Source of the DNA: Micavibrio aeruginosavorus_D
Lineage (GTDB): Bacteria > Pseudomonadota > Alphaproteobacteria > Micavibrionales > Micavibrionaceae
DNA: 64,000 bases
Direction of reading: 5' to 3'
Assembly (NCBI RefSeq): GCF_051245535.1
Contig: NZ_CP195303.1
Span: 868,001-932,000, forward strand
Below the pieces are notes generated by a model. That model was not told the origin of the DNA. It searched no databases and saw nothing but the letters and a program-made list of their open reading frames with translations. Made by a program: the position numbers and the translations under genes. Of the stretch, positions 1 through 7,810 are shown one piece after another. The stretch's first letter is position 1, and every line of letters begins with the position of its first letter.

Positions 1-1123
1 CCAGAATGCAGGCCTGCGGCGGGTTGATAATGGCGGCAAAGTCCTTGATGCCGTACATGCCGAGGTTGGAGATCGAGAACGTCCCACCCTGGAATTCAAC
101 CGGCTTCAGTTTGCCATCACGGGCACGACCGGCCAGATCTTTCACTTCCTCGGAAATCTCGCGCAGACCCTTGGTCTCTGCCGCTTTCACGATCGGCGTA
201 ATCAGGCCGTTCGGCGTTGCCACGGCCACGGAGATATCGGAGCTGTGATATTGCAGGATCGCATCATCCGTCCACGACACGTTCGCCGCCGGATAGGCTT
301 TCAACGCCATGGCCGACGCCTTGATCACGAAGTCGTTCACCGACAATTTGAATGCGCCTTTTGCTTCGGCATTCAAACGCTCACGCGCGGCCAACAGATC
401 ATCAATGCGGCAATCAATGGTCAGGTAGAAATGCGGAACCGTTTGTTTGGATTCCAGCAGACGGGACGCAACCACCTTGCGAATATTGTTGTTCGGCAGT
501 TCCGTATATTCCATGCCCAGCAGATCAGCCAATTGCTTGGCATTCGGACCCGCCGATGCTGTACGCGGCGCGCCAGCAGAGGCAGAAGATTTTGCACCAC
601 CTTTGAAATTCAGCACGTCGTCCTTCACGATACGGCCATGCGGGCCCGTGCCGGATACAGCGGACAGATCAATGCCCTTCTCACCCGCCAAACGGCGTGC
701 CAGAGGAGAAACGAAAAGGCGTGAACCTTTGTTCGGCAAAGTTCCCTCACCCTGCCCTCTCCCGGAGGGAGAGGGTTCTGTTTTTGCGGGCGCGGCGGAC
801 ACCGGGGCCGTATCGCCCCCTCTCCCTGCGGGAGAGGGTTGGGGTGAGGGCGGTGCAGATTTAAGATCCGCCGCACTCTCACCATCTTCCAACAACATGG
901 CAATCGGCGTATTCACGGCAACGCCTTCGGTGCCATCAGCCACCAGAATTTTACCCAACGTCCCTTCGTCCACGGCTTCGACTTCCATCGTCGCCTTGTC
1001 CGTTTCGATCTCGGCGATGACATCACCGGCCTTGATCTTGTCGCCTTCCTTCTTGGTCCATTTGGCCAATTTCCCTTCGGTCATGGTCGGGGACAAGGCG
1101 GGCATTGTGATTTGAATAGGCAT
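1..1123 (-). CDS. pdhC: Pyruvate dehydrogenase E2 (dihydrolipoamide acetyltransferase), 3' part cut by window edge
   Basis: Acetyltransferase core of the pyruvate dehydrogenase complex, passing the acetyl group from lipoyl-lysine to CoA in the cytoplasm. The visible N-terminal part of about 374 residues has a lipoyl domain (residues 1-80, lipoylated Lys about residue 43 in EIETDKATMEVE). A long Ala/Pro/Gly linker follows, then a peripheral subunit-binding domain (SPLARRLAGEKGIDLSAVSG) and the start of the catalytic domain. The sequence runs off the edge at PPQACIL, so the C-terminal HxxxDG active site is not visible. The ATG at 1121-1123 is preceded by an AGAGGAAAAG ribosome site. The linker contains an in-frame palindromic repeat (744-850) that adds two PSP-(A/S)GRG peptides. 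It lies 102 bp downstream of pdhB, with an inverted repeat in the gap. Confidence 0.95.
   Translation of the reverse strand, partial: MPIQITMPALSPTMTEGKLAKWTKKEGDKIKAGDVIAEIETDKATMEVEAVDEGTLGKILVADGTEGVAVNTPIAMLLEDGESAADLKSAPPSPQPSPAGRGGDTAPVSAAPAKTEPSPSGRGQGEGTLPNKGSRLFVSPLARRLAGEKGIDLSAVSGTGPHGRIVKDDVLNFKGGAKSSASAGAPRTASAGPNAKQLADLLGMEYTELPNNNIRKVVASRLLESKQTVPHFYLTIDCRIDDLLAARERLNAEAKGAFKLSVNDFVIKASAMALKAYPAANVSWTDDAILQYHSSDISVAVATPNGLITPIVKAAETKGLREISEEVKDLAGRARDGKLKPVEFQGGTFSISNLGMYGIKDFAAIINPPQACIL
744..850. repeat. CCCTCACCC/CCCTCTCCC palindromic repeat inside the pdhC linker
   Basis: Inverted repeat. The left arm begins CCCTCACCCTGCCCTCTCCC with an inner GGAGGGAGAGGG. The right arm is CCCTCTCCCTGCGGGAGAGGG and ends GGGTGAGGG. 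I translated through it on the minus strand: the pdhC frame stays open and reads PPSPQPSPAGRGG, then TEPSPSGRGQGEG. Sequences of this type are a common intergenic repeat in many proteobacterial genomes. Here it is inside a gene, in the flexible segment between the lipoyl and subunit-binding domains. Confidence 0.85.
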
Positions 1124-1140
1124 TTTTCTTTTCCTCTACC

Positions 1141-1215
1141 GTCATCCCGGCGCAGGCCGGGATCCATGGAATATGCTGTATAAACTGTATGGACCCCGGC
1201 CTACGCCGGGGTGAC
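1141..1215. repeat. Long inverted repeat, ATCCATGG-core type (pdhB-pdhC gap)
   Basis: Arms are GTCATCCCGGCGCAGGCC and, on the right, GGCCTACGCCGGGGTGAC, so the element can fold into one long hairpin. The core holds ATCCATGGAATATG and TATGGACC. It fills most of the gap between pdhB and pdhC, so it would lie in the operon transcript. Confidence 0.8.
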
Positions 1216-1225
1216 ACAATTGGGT

Positions 1226-2638
1226 TTAACGATAGCAGACCTGTTTCACCACATGGACAATCTCATCCACCTGCGGCAGGGCCAAGGCTTCGAGGTTTGC
1301 GGCATATGGCAGCGGAACGTCAGCCGCGCAGACGCGGCGCACCGGCGCATCCAGATAATCAAACGCATGTTCGTTGACCAACGCGGCAATTTCCGAACCC
1401 ACGCCCGCGAATGGCCAGCTTTCTTCAACGCTGACAATGCGGTTGGTTTTCTTCACCGATTCAATGATTGTCCAACGATCCAGCGGGCGGATCGTGCGCA
1501 GGTTGATCACCTCGGCGCTGATGCCTTGCTCGGCCAGCTTCTCGGCCGCCTGCAGCGCTTTGCCCACCATGATGGAATAAGCAACCAGCGTCACATCGGT
1601 GCCTTCGCGTTCGATTTTCGCACGGCCCATCGGGATTACGAAATCTTCGTCTGTCGGCACGTCAAAGCTTTGGCCGTACATGATTTCGTTTTCCAGGATC
1701 ACAACCGGGTTCGGGTCGCGAATGGCGGCCTTCATCAGACCTTTCGCATCGGCGGCGGACCACGGCGCAACAACTTTCAGGCCCGGAATATGGCCGTACC
1801 AGCTTGCGTAATCCTGGCTGTGCTGCGCACCCACGCGGGCGGCGGCCCCGTTGGGACCACGGAACACAATCGGGCAACCCAACTGACCACCCGCCATATA
1901 TAGCGTTTTGGCGGCAGAGTTGATGATGTGGTCAATCGCCTGCATGGCGAAGTTCATGGTCATGAATTCGACAATCGGCTTCAAACCGCTGAACGCGGCC
2001 CCGGTTGCAATACCGGCAAAGCCGTATTCGGTGATTGGTGTATCAATGACGCGTTTCGCGCCAAATTCATCCAGCAGACCTTGGGATACTTTGTACGCGC
2101 CGTTATATTCGGCAACTTCTTCACCCATCAGGAAGACAGTGTCATCACGGCGCATTTCTTCGGCCATGGCGTTGCGCAAGGCTTCGCGCACGGTCATGGT
2201 CTGCGTTTCGGTGAATGCGGATTCGTCAAACATCGGCGGCTCAATAATCACGCCCTGTGCGTACAGGATGTCGCGGTTATCAACGCGCGCGCCAGCAGGC
2301 TGGGATGCAGACCCACCGGATGTCACCGGAGCAGCAACAGGAGCCGCCGCAGCCTTCGGTGCCGGGCCAGACGATACGGCACCAACGGATGTTTCGCCCT
2401 CTTCCAGCAAAACAGCAATCGGCGTATTGACCGCGACACCTTCGGTGCCCTCGGCGATCAACAGCTTGCCCAATTTGCCTTCATCCACGGCCTCAACTTC
2501 CATGGTGGCTTTATCGGTTTCAATCTCGGCGATCACATCACCGGGCTTCACCATATCGCCTTCTTTTTTCGTCCACTTGGCCAGTTTCCCCTCGGTCATC
2601 GTCGGGGACAGCGCGGGCATCAAAACTTCAATCGACAT
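1226..2638 (-). CDS. pdhB: Pyruvate dehydrogenase E1 component, beta subunit, with N-terminal lipoyl domain
   Basis: Beta subunit of the thiamine-diphosphate pyruvate decarboxylase (E1) of the PDH complex. It is 470 aa, longer than a plain E1-beta of about 330 aa because residues 1-80 form a lipoyl domain (EIETDKATMEVE, Lys43) almost identical to that of the neighbouring E2. An Ala/Pro linker (about 85-125) follows, then the transketolase-type pyrimidine-binding and C-terminal domains (TVREALRNAMAEEM, FRGPNGAAARVGAQHSQD). The ATG at 2636-2638 follows GAAGAGAAG. A lipoyl domain on E1-beta is known in several alphaproteobacteria. It sits 27 bp downstream of pdhA and is probably co-transcribed with it. 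No E3 (lpd) gene is visible in the window. Confidence 0.97.
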   Translation of the reverse strand: MSIEVLMPALSPTMTEGKLAKWTKKEGDMVKPGDVIAEIETDKATMEVEAVDEGKLGKLLIAEGTEGVAVNTPIAVLLEEGETSVGAVSSGPAPKAAAAPVAAPVTSGGSASQPAGARVDNRDILYAQGVIIEPPMFDESAFTETQTMTVREALRNAMAEEMRRDDTVFLMGEEVAEYNGAYKVSQGLLDEFGAKRVIDTPITEYGFAGIATGAAFSGLKPIVEFMTMNFAMQAIDHIINSAAKTLYMAGGQLGCPIVFRGPNGAAARVGAQHSQDYASWYGHIPGLKVVAPWSAADAKGLMKAAIRDPNPVVILENEIMYGQSFDVPTDEDFVIPMGRAKIEREGTDVTLVAYSIMVGKALQAAEKLAEQGISAEVINLRTIRPLDRWTIIESVKKTNRIVSVEESWPFAGVGSEIAALVNEHAFDYLDAPVRRVCAADVPLPYAANLEALALPQVDEIVHVVKQVCYR

Positions 2639-2665
2639 TTTCTTCTCTTCACTCTCAATGGGTGA

Positions 2666-3694
2666 TTAGTCTTTGACTTCAACCAAAACATCGGTCCACA
2701 GCTCGGACACATCCGGCTCTGGTGACTCTTGCGCGAATTGGGCGGCTTCGTTCACGATGTCTTTGATCTCTTTTTCAATTGGCTTCAGGTCGTCCTCGGT
2801 TACGCCCTCGGCCTCCAGAAGCTTGCGGATGCGTTCGATCGGATCGCTTTCCGTCTTGAACTTCTCAACCTCTTCCTTGGACCGGTATTTACCCGGGTCG
2901 GACATAGAGTGGCCGCGATAGCGATACGTCATCATTTCCAGCAGATACGGGCCATTGCCGGAACGGATGTGGTCCAGCGCCTGACGCGCGGCGGACTGAA
3001 CGGCCAGAACATCCATACCGTCAACCTGTTCGCCCGGAATGCCATAGGCCTCACCCCGGCGGTACAGGTCACCAGCGGCGTGGCGGGAAATGCTGGTTCC
3101 CATGCCGTATTTGTTGTTTTCAATGATGTACAGAACCGGCAGCTTCCACAGGGCGGCCATGTTCATGGCTTCATAAAACTGCCCTTGGTTGGATGAACCA
3201 TCGCCCATATAAGCCACGGCCACGCCGTTATCGCCCTTGTATTTGTGCGCAAAGGCCAGACCGGTGCCCAGCGAAGAGCTGGCACCAACGATACCGTGGC
3301 CACCGAAGAAGTTCGCTTCCTTGCTGAACATGTGCATCGAACCGCCCTTGCCGCGGGAATATCCACCGCGACGCCCGGTCAGTTCCGCCATAACCCCTTT
3401 CGGGTCCATCTTACAGGCCAGCATGTGGCCGTGATCGCGGTATGCGGTGATAACCGTATCCTGCGGTTCCTGCATCGACTGGATGCCCGTGACGACGGCT
3501 TCCTGACCGATATACAGGTGGCAGAAACCACCGATCAGACCCATGCCATAGAGCTGGCCGGATTTTTCCTCAAAACGGCGGATCATCAGCATATCGCGGA
3601 AGAGCTTTTTCATCTCTTCAACGGTCGGCTTGGCCGCGCTGTTGGATACGGATTTCAACTTTGAATCTTTGCTTGTCTTGGCGGATGTGGCCAC
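2666..3694 (-). CDS. pdhA: Pyruvate dehydrogenase E1 component, alpha subunit
   Basis: Alpha subunit of E1; binds thiamine diphosphate and decarboxylates pyruvate with PdhB. The protein is about 342 aa, a normal length. It shows GGFCHLYIGQEA and AYRDHGHMLA, and the TPP-binding GDGSSNQG...ENNKYGMG region. I chose the GTG at 3692-3694 because a perfect AGGAGG lies exactly 6 nt upstream. The open frame continues upstream to 3778, but that extension has no family-like sequence. First gene of pdhA-pdhB-pdhC. Confidence 0.96.
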   Translation of the reverse strand: MATSAKTSKDSKLKSVSNSAAKPTVEEMKKLFRDMLMIRRFEEKSGQLYGMGLIGGFCHLYIGQEAVVTGIQSMQEPQDTVITAYRDHGHMLACKMDPKGVMAELTGRRGGYSRGKGGSMHMFSKEANFFGGHGIVGASSSLGTGLAFAHKYKGDNGVAVAYMGDGSSNQGQFYEAMNMAALWKLPVLYIIENNKYGMGTSISRHAAGDLYRRGEAYGIPGEQVDGMDVLAVQSAARQALDHIRSGNGPYLLEMMTYRYRGHSMSDPGKYRSKEEVEKFKTESDPIERIRKLLEAEGVTEDDLKPIEKEIKDIVNEAAQFAQESPEPDVSELWTDVLVEVKD

Positions 3695-3700
3695 GAAAAG

Positions 3701-3706
3701 CCTCCT
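3701..3706 (-). promoter_or_regulatory. Ribosome binding site fixing the GTG start of pdhA
   Basis: The minus strand reads AGGAGG, then 6 nt, then GTG. This is an ideal Shine-Dalgarno and decides the start against the longer open frame. Confidence 0.75.
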
Positions 3707-3819
3707 GCAGAAAACGTTGGAAATGTGCGATTTTTCGCCACGCACAACTACACCATTTCCCGGCGCGTTTCCACCCAAAACAGGATCAGGAAACCCGAAA
3801 TGGTGCGATGCAATATTTT

Positions 3820-4134
3820 TTATTGGCTCAGAACAACAGCTTGCTCATCCGCATAGCCAAAGCCCAGAACGGCACGGGCGCGTTCTTCCAGCAAATCCGG
3901 GTCCAATGAACCGGGGCGCAGGCGGGTGACACGGGCCTCAAGCTCGACACGCTGAACGGTTGTTTTTTCAACCTTCATCGTGGTTTTGGCGATGGATTGT
4001 TCCAGTGTCATGAGGCGGATGATAGAGCGTTCCCCCTGCACCAGATGGTACGAAAAATACAGCGTCAGGCAGATCCCGATGATACCCAGGACATTGCGCT
4101 GTTTCGTTTTACGCTGTGAAAGGGAAGCTCTCAT
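3820..4134 (-). CDS. ftsB: FtsB/DivIC-type septum formation initiator
   Basis: Short bitopic protein of the divisome (FtsB/DivIC family), which bridges FtsL and FtsQ in the periplasm. About 104 aa: a short basic cytoplasmic start (MRASLSQRKTKQRN), one membrane segment (about 16-33, VLGIIGICLTLYFSYHL), a coiled-coil stretch (about 40-75) and a C-terminal LLEERARAVLGFGYADE, typical of the family. The ATG at 4132-4134 was chosen; the frame also opens at a TTG at 4168-4170 with no ribosome site. It lies between eno and pdhA, the usual alphaproteobacterial position. Confidence 0.85.
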   Translation of the reverse strand: MRASLSQRKTKQRNVLGIIGICLTLYFSYHLVQGERSIIRLMTLEQSIAKTTMKVEKTTVQRVELEARVTRLRPGSLDPDLLEERARAVLGFGYADEQAVVLSQ

Positions 4135-4413
4135 ACTCACTATGGAATCACAAAGACCGTTCGACGGCAAGAGGAAAGTGTAACAGAGTCAAATAGTTAA
4201 GGTGGGAAGGTCCAGTGAACAGCGAGGACTTAAGTGATTCAAAAGACTCACTATTTTTAGCATAACTCCGTATGAAGGCACGCATGAAAAGCATAAATTT
4301 TTTATGCACCCCGCCTGAATATGGGCATCGCAGCACAGAGGATGCCTTGCTCGTCCGGGCGGGCCCCCTATTATGATTGGAACATTCTATCCCCCCTCCC
4401 GGAGTTTCTGATC

Positions 4414-4869
4414 ATGCCATCCGCCCTTCTCATTCCCCTGACCATGTCCATTCTGGCCGGGTCCATGATTGTGTTACAGGCCCCCATCAATGCCCGCCTG
4501 GGCGATCATATGGGCGGACCGCTGGTGGCTGCGTTCTTCTCGTTTTTCACTGGCACGATCTTGTTGGGTTGCGTGCTGCTGGCCTTGCGCAAGCCCATTC
4601 TGCTGGAAAATATCGGCCAGACATCACCATGGATGTGGATTGGCGGGACATTGGGGACGATGTTTGTATTCACAACCATTTTCGTCGTGCCGAAACTGGG
4701 CGCGGCGGGCATGATCGCCTTGATTATATGCGGCCAGATTTTGTTTTCACTGGCGGTTGATCACTATGGCTTTCTTCTACCGCAAGCGACGCCGATATCA
4801 CCCATTCGCATTGCTGGTGCGGTCCTGCTGGTCATCAGTGTGGCCATGATTATGGCCCCGAAATTCTAA
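4414..4869 (+). CDS. Small DMT-type membrane protein (YdcZ/DUF606-like)
   Basis: Very hydrophobic protein of 151 aa with about five membrane segments and the look of the DUF606/YdcZ branch of the drug/metabolite transporter superfamily (start MPSALLIPLTMSILAGS; internal PINARLGDHMGGPLVAAFFS; end AVLLVISVAMIMAPKF). The substrate is unknown. The ATG at 4414 has CGGAG about 9 nt upstream, whereas the open frame starts further up without support. It is a lone plus-strand gene between two minus-strand operons, convergent with eno, and an inverted repeat follows its stop. Confidence 0.75.
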   Translation: MPSALLIPLTMSILAGSMIVLQAPINARLGDHMGGPLVAAFFSFFTGTILLGCVLLALRKPILLENIGQTSPWMWIGGTLGTMFVFTTIFVVPKLGAAGMIALIICGQILFSLAVDHYGFLLPQATPISPIRIAGAVLLVISVAMIMAPKF

Positions 4870-4891
4870 AAAAACTTTGCCCCAAAAATGC

Positions 4892-4959
4892 GTCACCCCG
4901 GCGAAAGCCGGGGTCTTCATCCTTTATGGCGAGAAGATCCCGGCCTTCGCCGGGATGAC
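4892..4959. repeat. Long inverted repeat, GGTCTTC-core type (between the YdcZ-like gene and eno)
   Basis: Left arm GTCACCCCGGCGAAAGCC, right arm GGCCTTCGCCGGGATGAC, core GGTCTTCATCCTTTATGG. It lies between two convergent genes and could act as a two-way transcription stop or mRNA end. It belongs to the same subfamily as the copies at 15578, 35584 and 38471. Confidence 0.85.
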
Positions 4960-4976
4960 GTCTTGATGATGCCGTA

Positions 4977-6290
4977 TTAAGCGGCCTTCGTTTTCTTGCC
5001 CGTCACACTCGGCTCCGCGCGCAGAATGGAACGACCTGCGAAGACGGCCTGTGGGCCCAGCATATCTTCGATACGCAGCAACTGGTTGTACTTCGCCGTG
5101 CGGTCGGACCGAGACAGGGAACCTGTCTTGATCTGGCCCGCATTGGTTGCCACGGCAATATCGGCAATCGTCGAATCTTCGGTTTCGCCCGAACGGTGTG
5201 ACAGGATCACGCCGTACCCGGCTTTCTGTGCCATCTGGACCGTTTGCAATGTTTCGGACAGCGTGCCGATCTGGTTCACTTTCACCAGAATCGCGTTGGC
5301 GCAGCCCTCTTCAATGCCCTGACGCAAACGCTCCGGATTGGTCACGAACAGATCGTCACCAACCAACTGAACTTTATCACCCAACGCATCGGTCAGCATT
5401 TTCCAGCCCGCCCAGTCATCTTCGCTCATCCCATCTTCGATGGATACGATCGGGTAACGGGCGCACAGATCTTCGTAGAATTTAACCATACCTGCGGAAT
5501 CGAGCGTTTTGCCCTCGCCTTCCATCACGTATTTACCGCCCTTATAAAATTCGGTCGATGCGCAATCCAGTGCCAGAACGACATCTTCGCCCGGCACATA
5601 ACCAGCGGCTTCGATCGCCTTCATGATGTAGTCCAGTGCTTCCGTGGCCGATTTCACAGCCGGCGCAAAACCACCCTCGTCACCAACGTTGGTGTTCAGG
5701 CCCGCTTTGGACAATTCTTTCTTCAGCGCATGGAAAATTTCCGCGCCGCAACGCAGGGCCTCGGAAAAATCCGGAGCACCAACCGGCATGATCATAAATT
5801 CCTGAATATCAACCGGGTTGTCGGCATGTGCGCCGCCATTGATAATGTTCATCATCGGCACCGGTAATTCATGGGCATGAACGCCGCCCAGATAACGGTA
5901 CAGCGGCACATCCAGCTCATCCGCCATGGCCTTGGATACGGCCAGTGATACACCCAGAATGGCGTTGGCGCCCAAACGGCCTTTGTTCTCGGTTCCGTCC
6001 AATTCCATCATGGTCTGGTCGATGTGCAACTGTTCTTCGGCATCCATGCCGGACAGTGCTTCGAAAATTTCCGTGTTCACGTTTTCAACGGCGTTCAAAA
6101 CGCTTTTCCCGTTGTAAAACCCTTTTTCACCATCGCGCAGCTCAACCGCCTCATGCGCGCCCGTAGACGCACCAGACGGAACCGCTGCACGACCCGTAGC
6201 ACCACTTTCCAGCGTCACATCAACTTCAACCGTCGGGTTTCCACGGCTGTCCAGAATTTGGCGGGCATAAATATCAATAATTGCGGTCAT
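4977..6290 (-). CDS. eno: Enolase
   Basis: Glycolytic enzyme converting 2-phosphoglycerate to phosphoenolpyruvate; also a usual component of RNA degradosomes. 437 aa, normal length. Starts MTAIIDIYARQILDSRGNPT and has the N-terminal AVPSGASTGAHEA loop, the metal and catalytic region IEDGMSEDDWAGW, VKVNQIGTLSET and the C-terminal ILSHRSGETEDSTIADIAVA signature. The ATG at 6288-6290 follows AAGGAAAC; an upstream in-frame extension lacks enolase sequence. Probably co-transcribed with kdsA and the small gene between them. Confidence 0.98.
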   Translation of the reverse strand: MTAIIDIYARQILDSRGNPTVEVDVTLESGATGRAAVPSGASTGAHEAVELRDGEKGFYNGKSVLNAVENVNTEIFEALSGMDAEEQLHIDQTMMELDGTENKGRLGANAILGVSLAVSKAMADELDVPLYRYLGGVHAHELPVPMMNIINGGAHADNPVDIQEFMIMPVGAPDFSEALRCGAEIFHALKKELSKAGLNTNVGDEGGFAPAVKSATEALDYIMKAIEAAGYVPGEDVVLALDCASTEFYKGGKYVMEGEGKTLDSAGMVKFYEDLCARYPIVSIEDGMSEDDWAGWKMLTDALGDKVQLVGDDLFVTNPERLRQGIEEGCANAILVKVNQIGTLSETLQTVQMAQKAGYGVILSHRSGETEDSTIADIAVATNAGQIKTGSLSRSDRTAKYNQLLRIEDMLGPQAVFAGRSILRAEPSVTGKKTKAA

Positions 6291-6313
6291 GATTGTTTCC
6301 TTGGATGTTTTGA

Positions 6314-6541
6314 TTACGGTTTCATTGATGGAGAGGATTGCGCAGCCTTTGCTGCTTCTGCGCGGGCGCGCCAAGCTTCGCGGACGCCGGGGTTGGCATC
6401 AACCATCTTTTGACCGCACACCCACACGAACTGGAATCGCGCATTGGCTTTGCCAATCTCTGCGATGTCACGCAGGTTTTCCGCGAGGAGTTCCTCTATT
6501 GTCTTACCCGGCGGCAAAACCATCTCTTCAAAACTTTTCAT
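6314..6541 (-). CDS. Small hypothetical protein (75 aa) between kdsA and eno
   Basis: No function recognised. The protein begins MKSFEEMVLPPGKTIEELLA and is mostly helical-looking. It has FVWVCGQKMVDANPGVREAW in the middle and an Ala/Lys/Ser tail. The ATG at 6539-6541 is preceded by AAGGGA about 8 nt away. It lies 12 bp downstream of kdsA and 23 bp upstream of eno on the same strand, which suggests a real operon member rather than a chance frame. Confidence 0.6.
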   Translation of the reverse strand: MKSFEEMVLPPGKTIEELLAENLRDIAEIGKANARFQFVWVCGQKMVDANPGVREAWRARAEAAKAAQSSPSMKP

Positions 6542-6553
6542 TCTTATGATCCC

Positions 6554-7399
6554 TTATTGGATATTCACCAAATTCATTGATTTCACCAGATCGTCAATGG
6601 CCTTCGCCTGACTCAGAAACTCTTCCAGCTTGTTAAACGGCAGAGCCGACGGGCCATCGCACTTCGCCTTATCCGGGTCTTCGTATGCTTCGATAAAGAT
6701 CCCGGCCAATCCGATAGCCAGAACCGCACGAGTCAGATCAGGCACCAGCGCACGGCGGCCGCCCGAAGCCTCACTGCCCGGCAGGCGCATTTGCGACGCG
6801 TGGACGGTATCGCAAATAATCGGCGTGTTTCCCGTTTCTTGCTTCATCACCCCGAATGCCATCGGGTCAACGATCAGGTTATCATAGCCAAAGCAATGGC
6901 CGCGCTCGCACAGAATAACCTTGTCATTGCCGCATTCGGCAAATTTATCGACGATGTTCTTCATCTGATACGGGGACAGGAATTGCGGTTTCTTCACGTT
7001 GATCACCGCGCCCGTCTTGGCCATGGCTTCGACCAGATCGGTTTGGCGGGCCAAAAACGCCGGAAGCTGAATGACATCGCACACATCAGCCACGGGCTGG
7101 CACTGGTCGATTTCATGCACATCGGTGATGATCGCCACGCCAAATTCTTCCTTCACCTTGCGGAAGATGCGCAAGCCTTCCTCCAACCCCGCGCCACGAT
7201 AGCTATGGATGCTGGATCGGTTGGCCTTGTCAAAGCTGGCCTTGAAAACATACGGAATGCCCAGTTTGTCGGTGATGGTCTTATAAACCTCAACAGCCTT
7301 CAGCGTGATGCTTTCATTTTCCAGGACGTTCAGACCACCAAACAGGACAAAAGGCTTGTCGTTGGCAACATCAATCGAACCGATTTTCACTGTCTTCAT
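6554..7399 (-). CDS. kdsA: 2-dehydro-3-deoxyphosphooctonate aldolase (KDO8P synthase)
   Basis: Condenses arabinose-5-phosphate with phosphoenolpyruvate to KDO-8-phosphate, for the lipopolysaccharide inner core. 281 aa, normal length. Family signatures: FKASFDKANRSSIHSYRG, NVKKPQFLSPYQMKN, CERGHCFGYDNL and the C-terminal GIFIEAYEDPDKAKCDGPSA. The ATG at 7397-7399 has GTGAG upstream. It opens the kdsA-unknown-eno run; its product feeds the lipid A and core pathway whose lpx genes lie further on. Confidence 0.97.
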   Translation of the reverse strand: MKTVKIGSIDVANDKPFVLFGGLNVLENESITLKAVEVYKTITDKLGIPYVFKASFDKANRSSIHSYRGAGLEEGLRIFRKVKEEFGVAIITDVHEIDQCQPVADVCDVIQLPAFLARQTDLVEAMAKTGAVINVKKPQFLSPYQMKNIVDKFAECGNDKVILCERGHCFGYDNLIVDPMAFGVMKQETGNTPIICDTVHASQMRLPGSEASGGRRALVPDLTRAVLAIGLAGIFIEAYEDPDKAKCDGPSALPFNKLEEFLSQAKAIDDLVKSMNLVNIQ

Positions 7400-7443
7400 G
7401 GAGGGCTCACTTTTACTAAAGGGGGGTATACGCTTGCCCCGTA

Positions 7444-7473
7444 TATATAGGGCAAACGACCAAAAACGGCCAA
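7444..7473 (-). promoter_or_regulatory. Putative kdsA promoter
   Basis: The minus strand reads TTGGCC, 18 nt, TATATA, about 45 bp upstream of the kdsA ATG. The -10 is good and the -35 weak. Assigned by eye only. Confidence 0.35.
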
Positions 7474-7744
7474 CGAAAACATGAAAACCAGCCCCGCTTT
7501 GGCCAACCGAATCCCTTCAATAATCCCAAAGGCCCGTTCGGGGACAATTTGAGGTCATTTTTCAAGAAAACACCCCCGCCAGACCCGCAGAAAGACAGGG
7601 CTTTTAAAAAAAATTTCACCCCAAATTATGGAATACGAAGTCAAAAAATGAACAAAAACAAACCTAAAATTTTGGCGGGGGTAAACCTGAGGCAAGCCCT
7701 TGAGGCCAAAGGCAAAAAAAATGATTTTCAGGGGCGTTTTTTTA

Positions 7745-7775
7745 TTGCATATAAGCGGCCGCTGTATGTATACAG
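7745..7775 (+). promoter_or_regulatory. Putative promoter with overlapping inverted repeat upstream of the GNAT-like gene
   Basis: TTGCAT (7745-7750), 18 nt, TATACA (7769-7774). The -10 is covered by a perfect inverted repeat CTGTAT-GT-ATACAG at 7762-7775, which could be a repressor site. Assigned by eye. Confidence 0.35.
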
Positions 7776-7810
7776 TAATTTCCGTAACAATCCACTGGAG
7801 GATTCATGCA

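Larger units (their letters stand above)
7400..7810. other. Divergent intergenic region between kdsA and the GNAT-like gene
   Basis: About 410 bp with no convincing gene. The kdsA end holds a probable minus-strand promoter. The middle (about 7500-7740) is A-rich with poly-A runs and no clear hairpin. The far end holds a probable plus-strand promoter, an inverted repeat and a strong ribosome site. A short plus-strand frame from 7648 overlaps the GNAT-like gene and lacks a ribosome site. Confidence 0.6.

Noticed and set aside
625..903. Open frame on the minus strand giving HRPHPNPLPQGEG-type peptide
   Set aside because: It is the out-of-frame translation of the palindromic repeat inside pdhC, a well-known false gene pattern.
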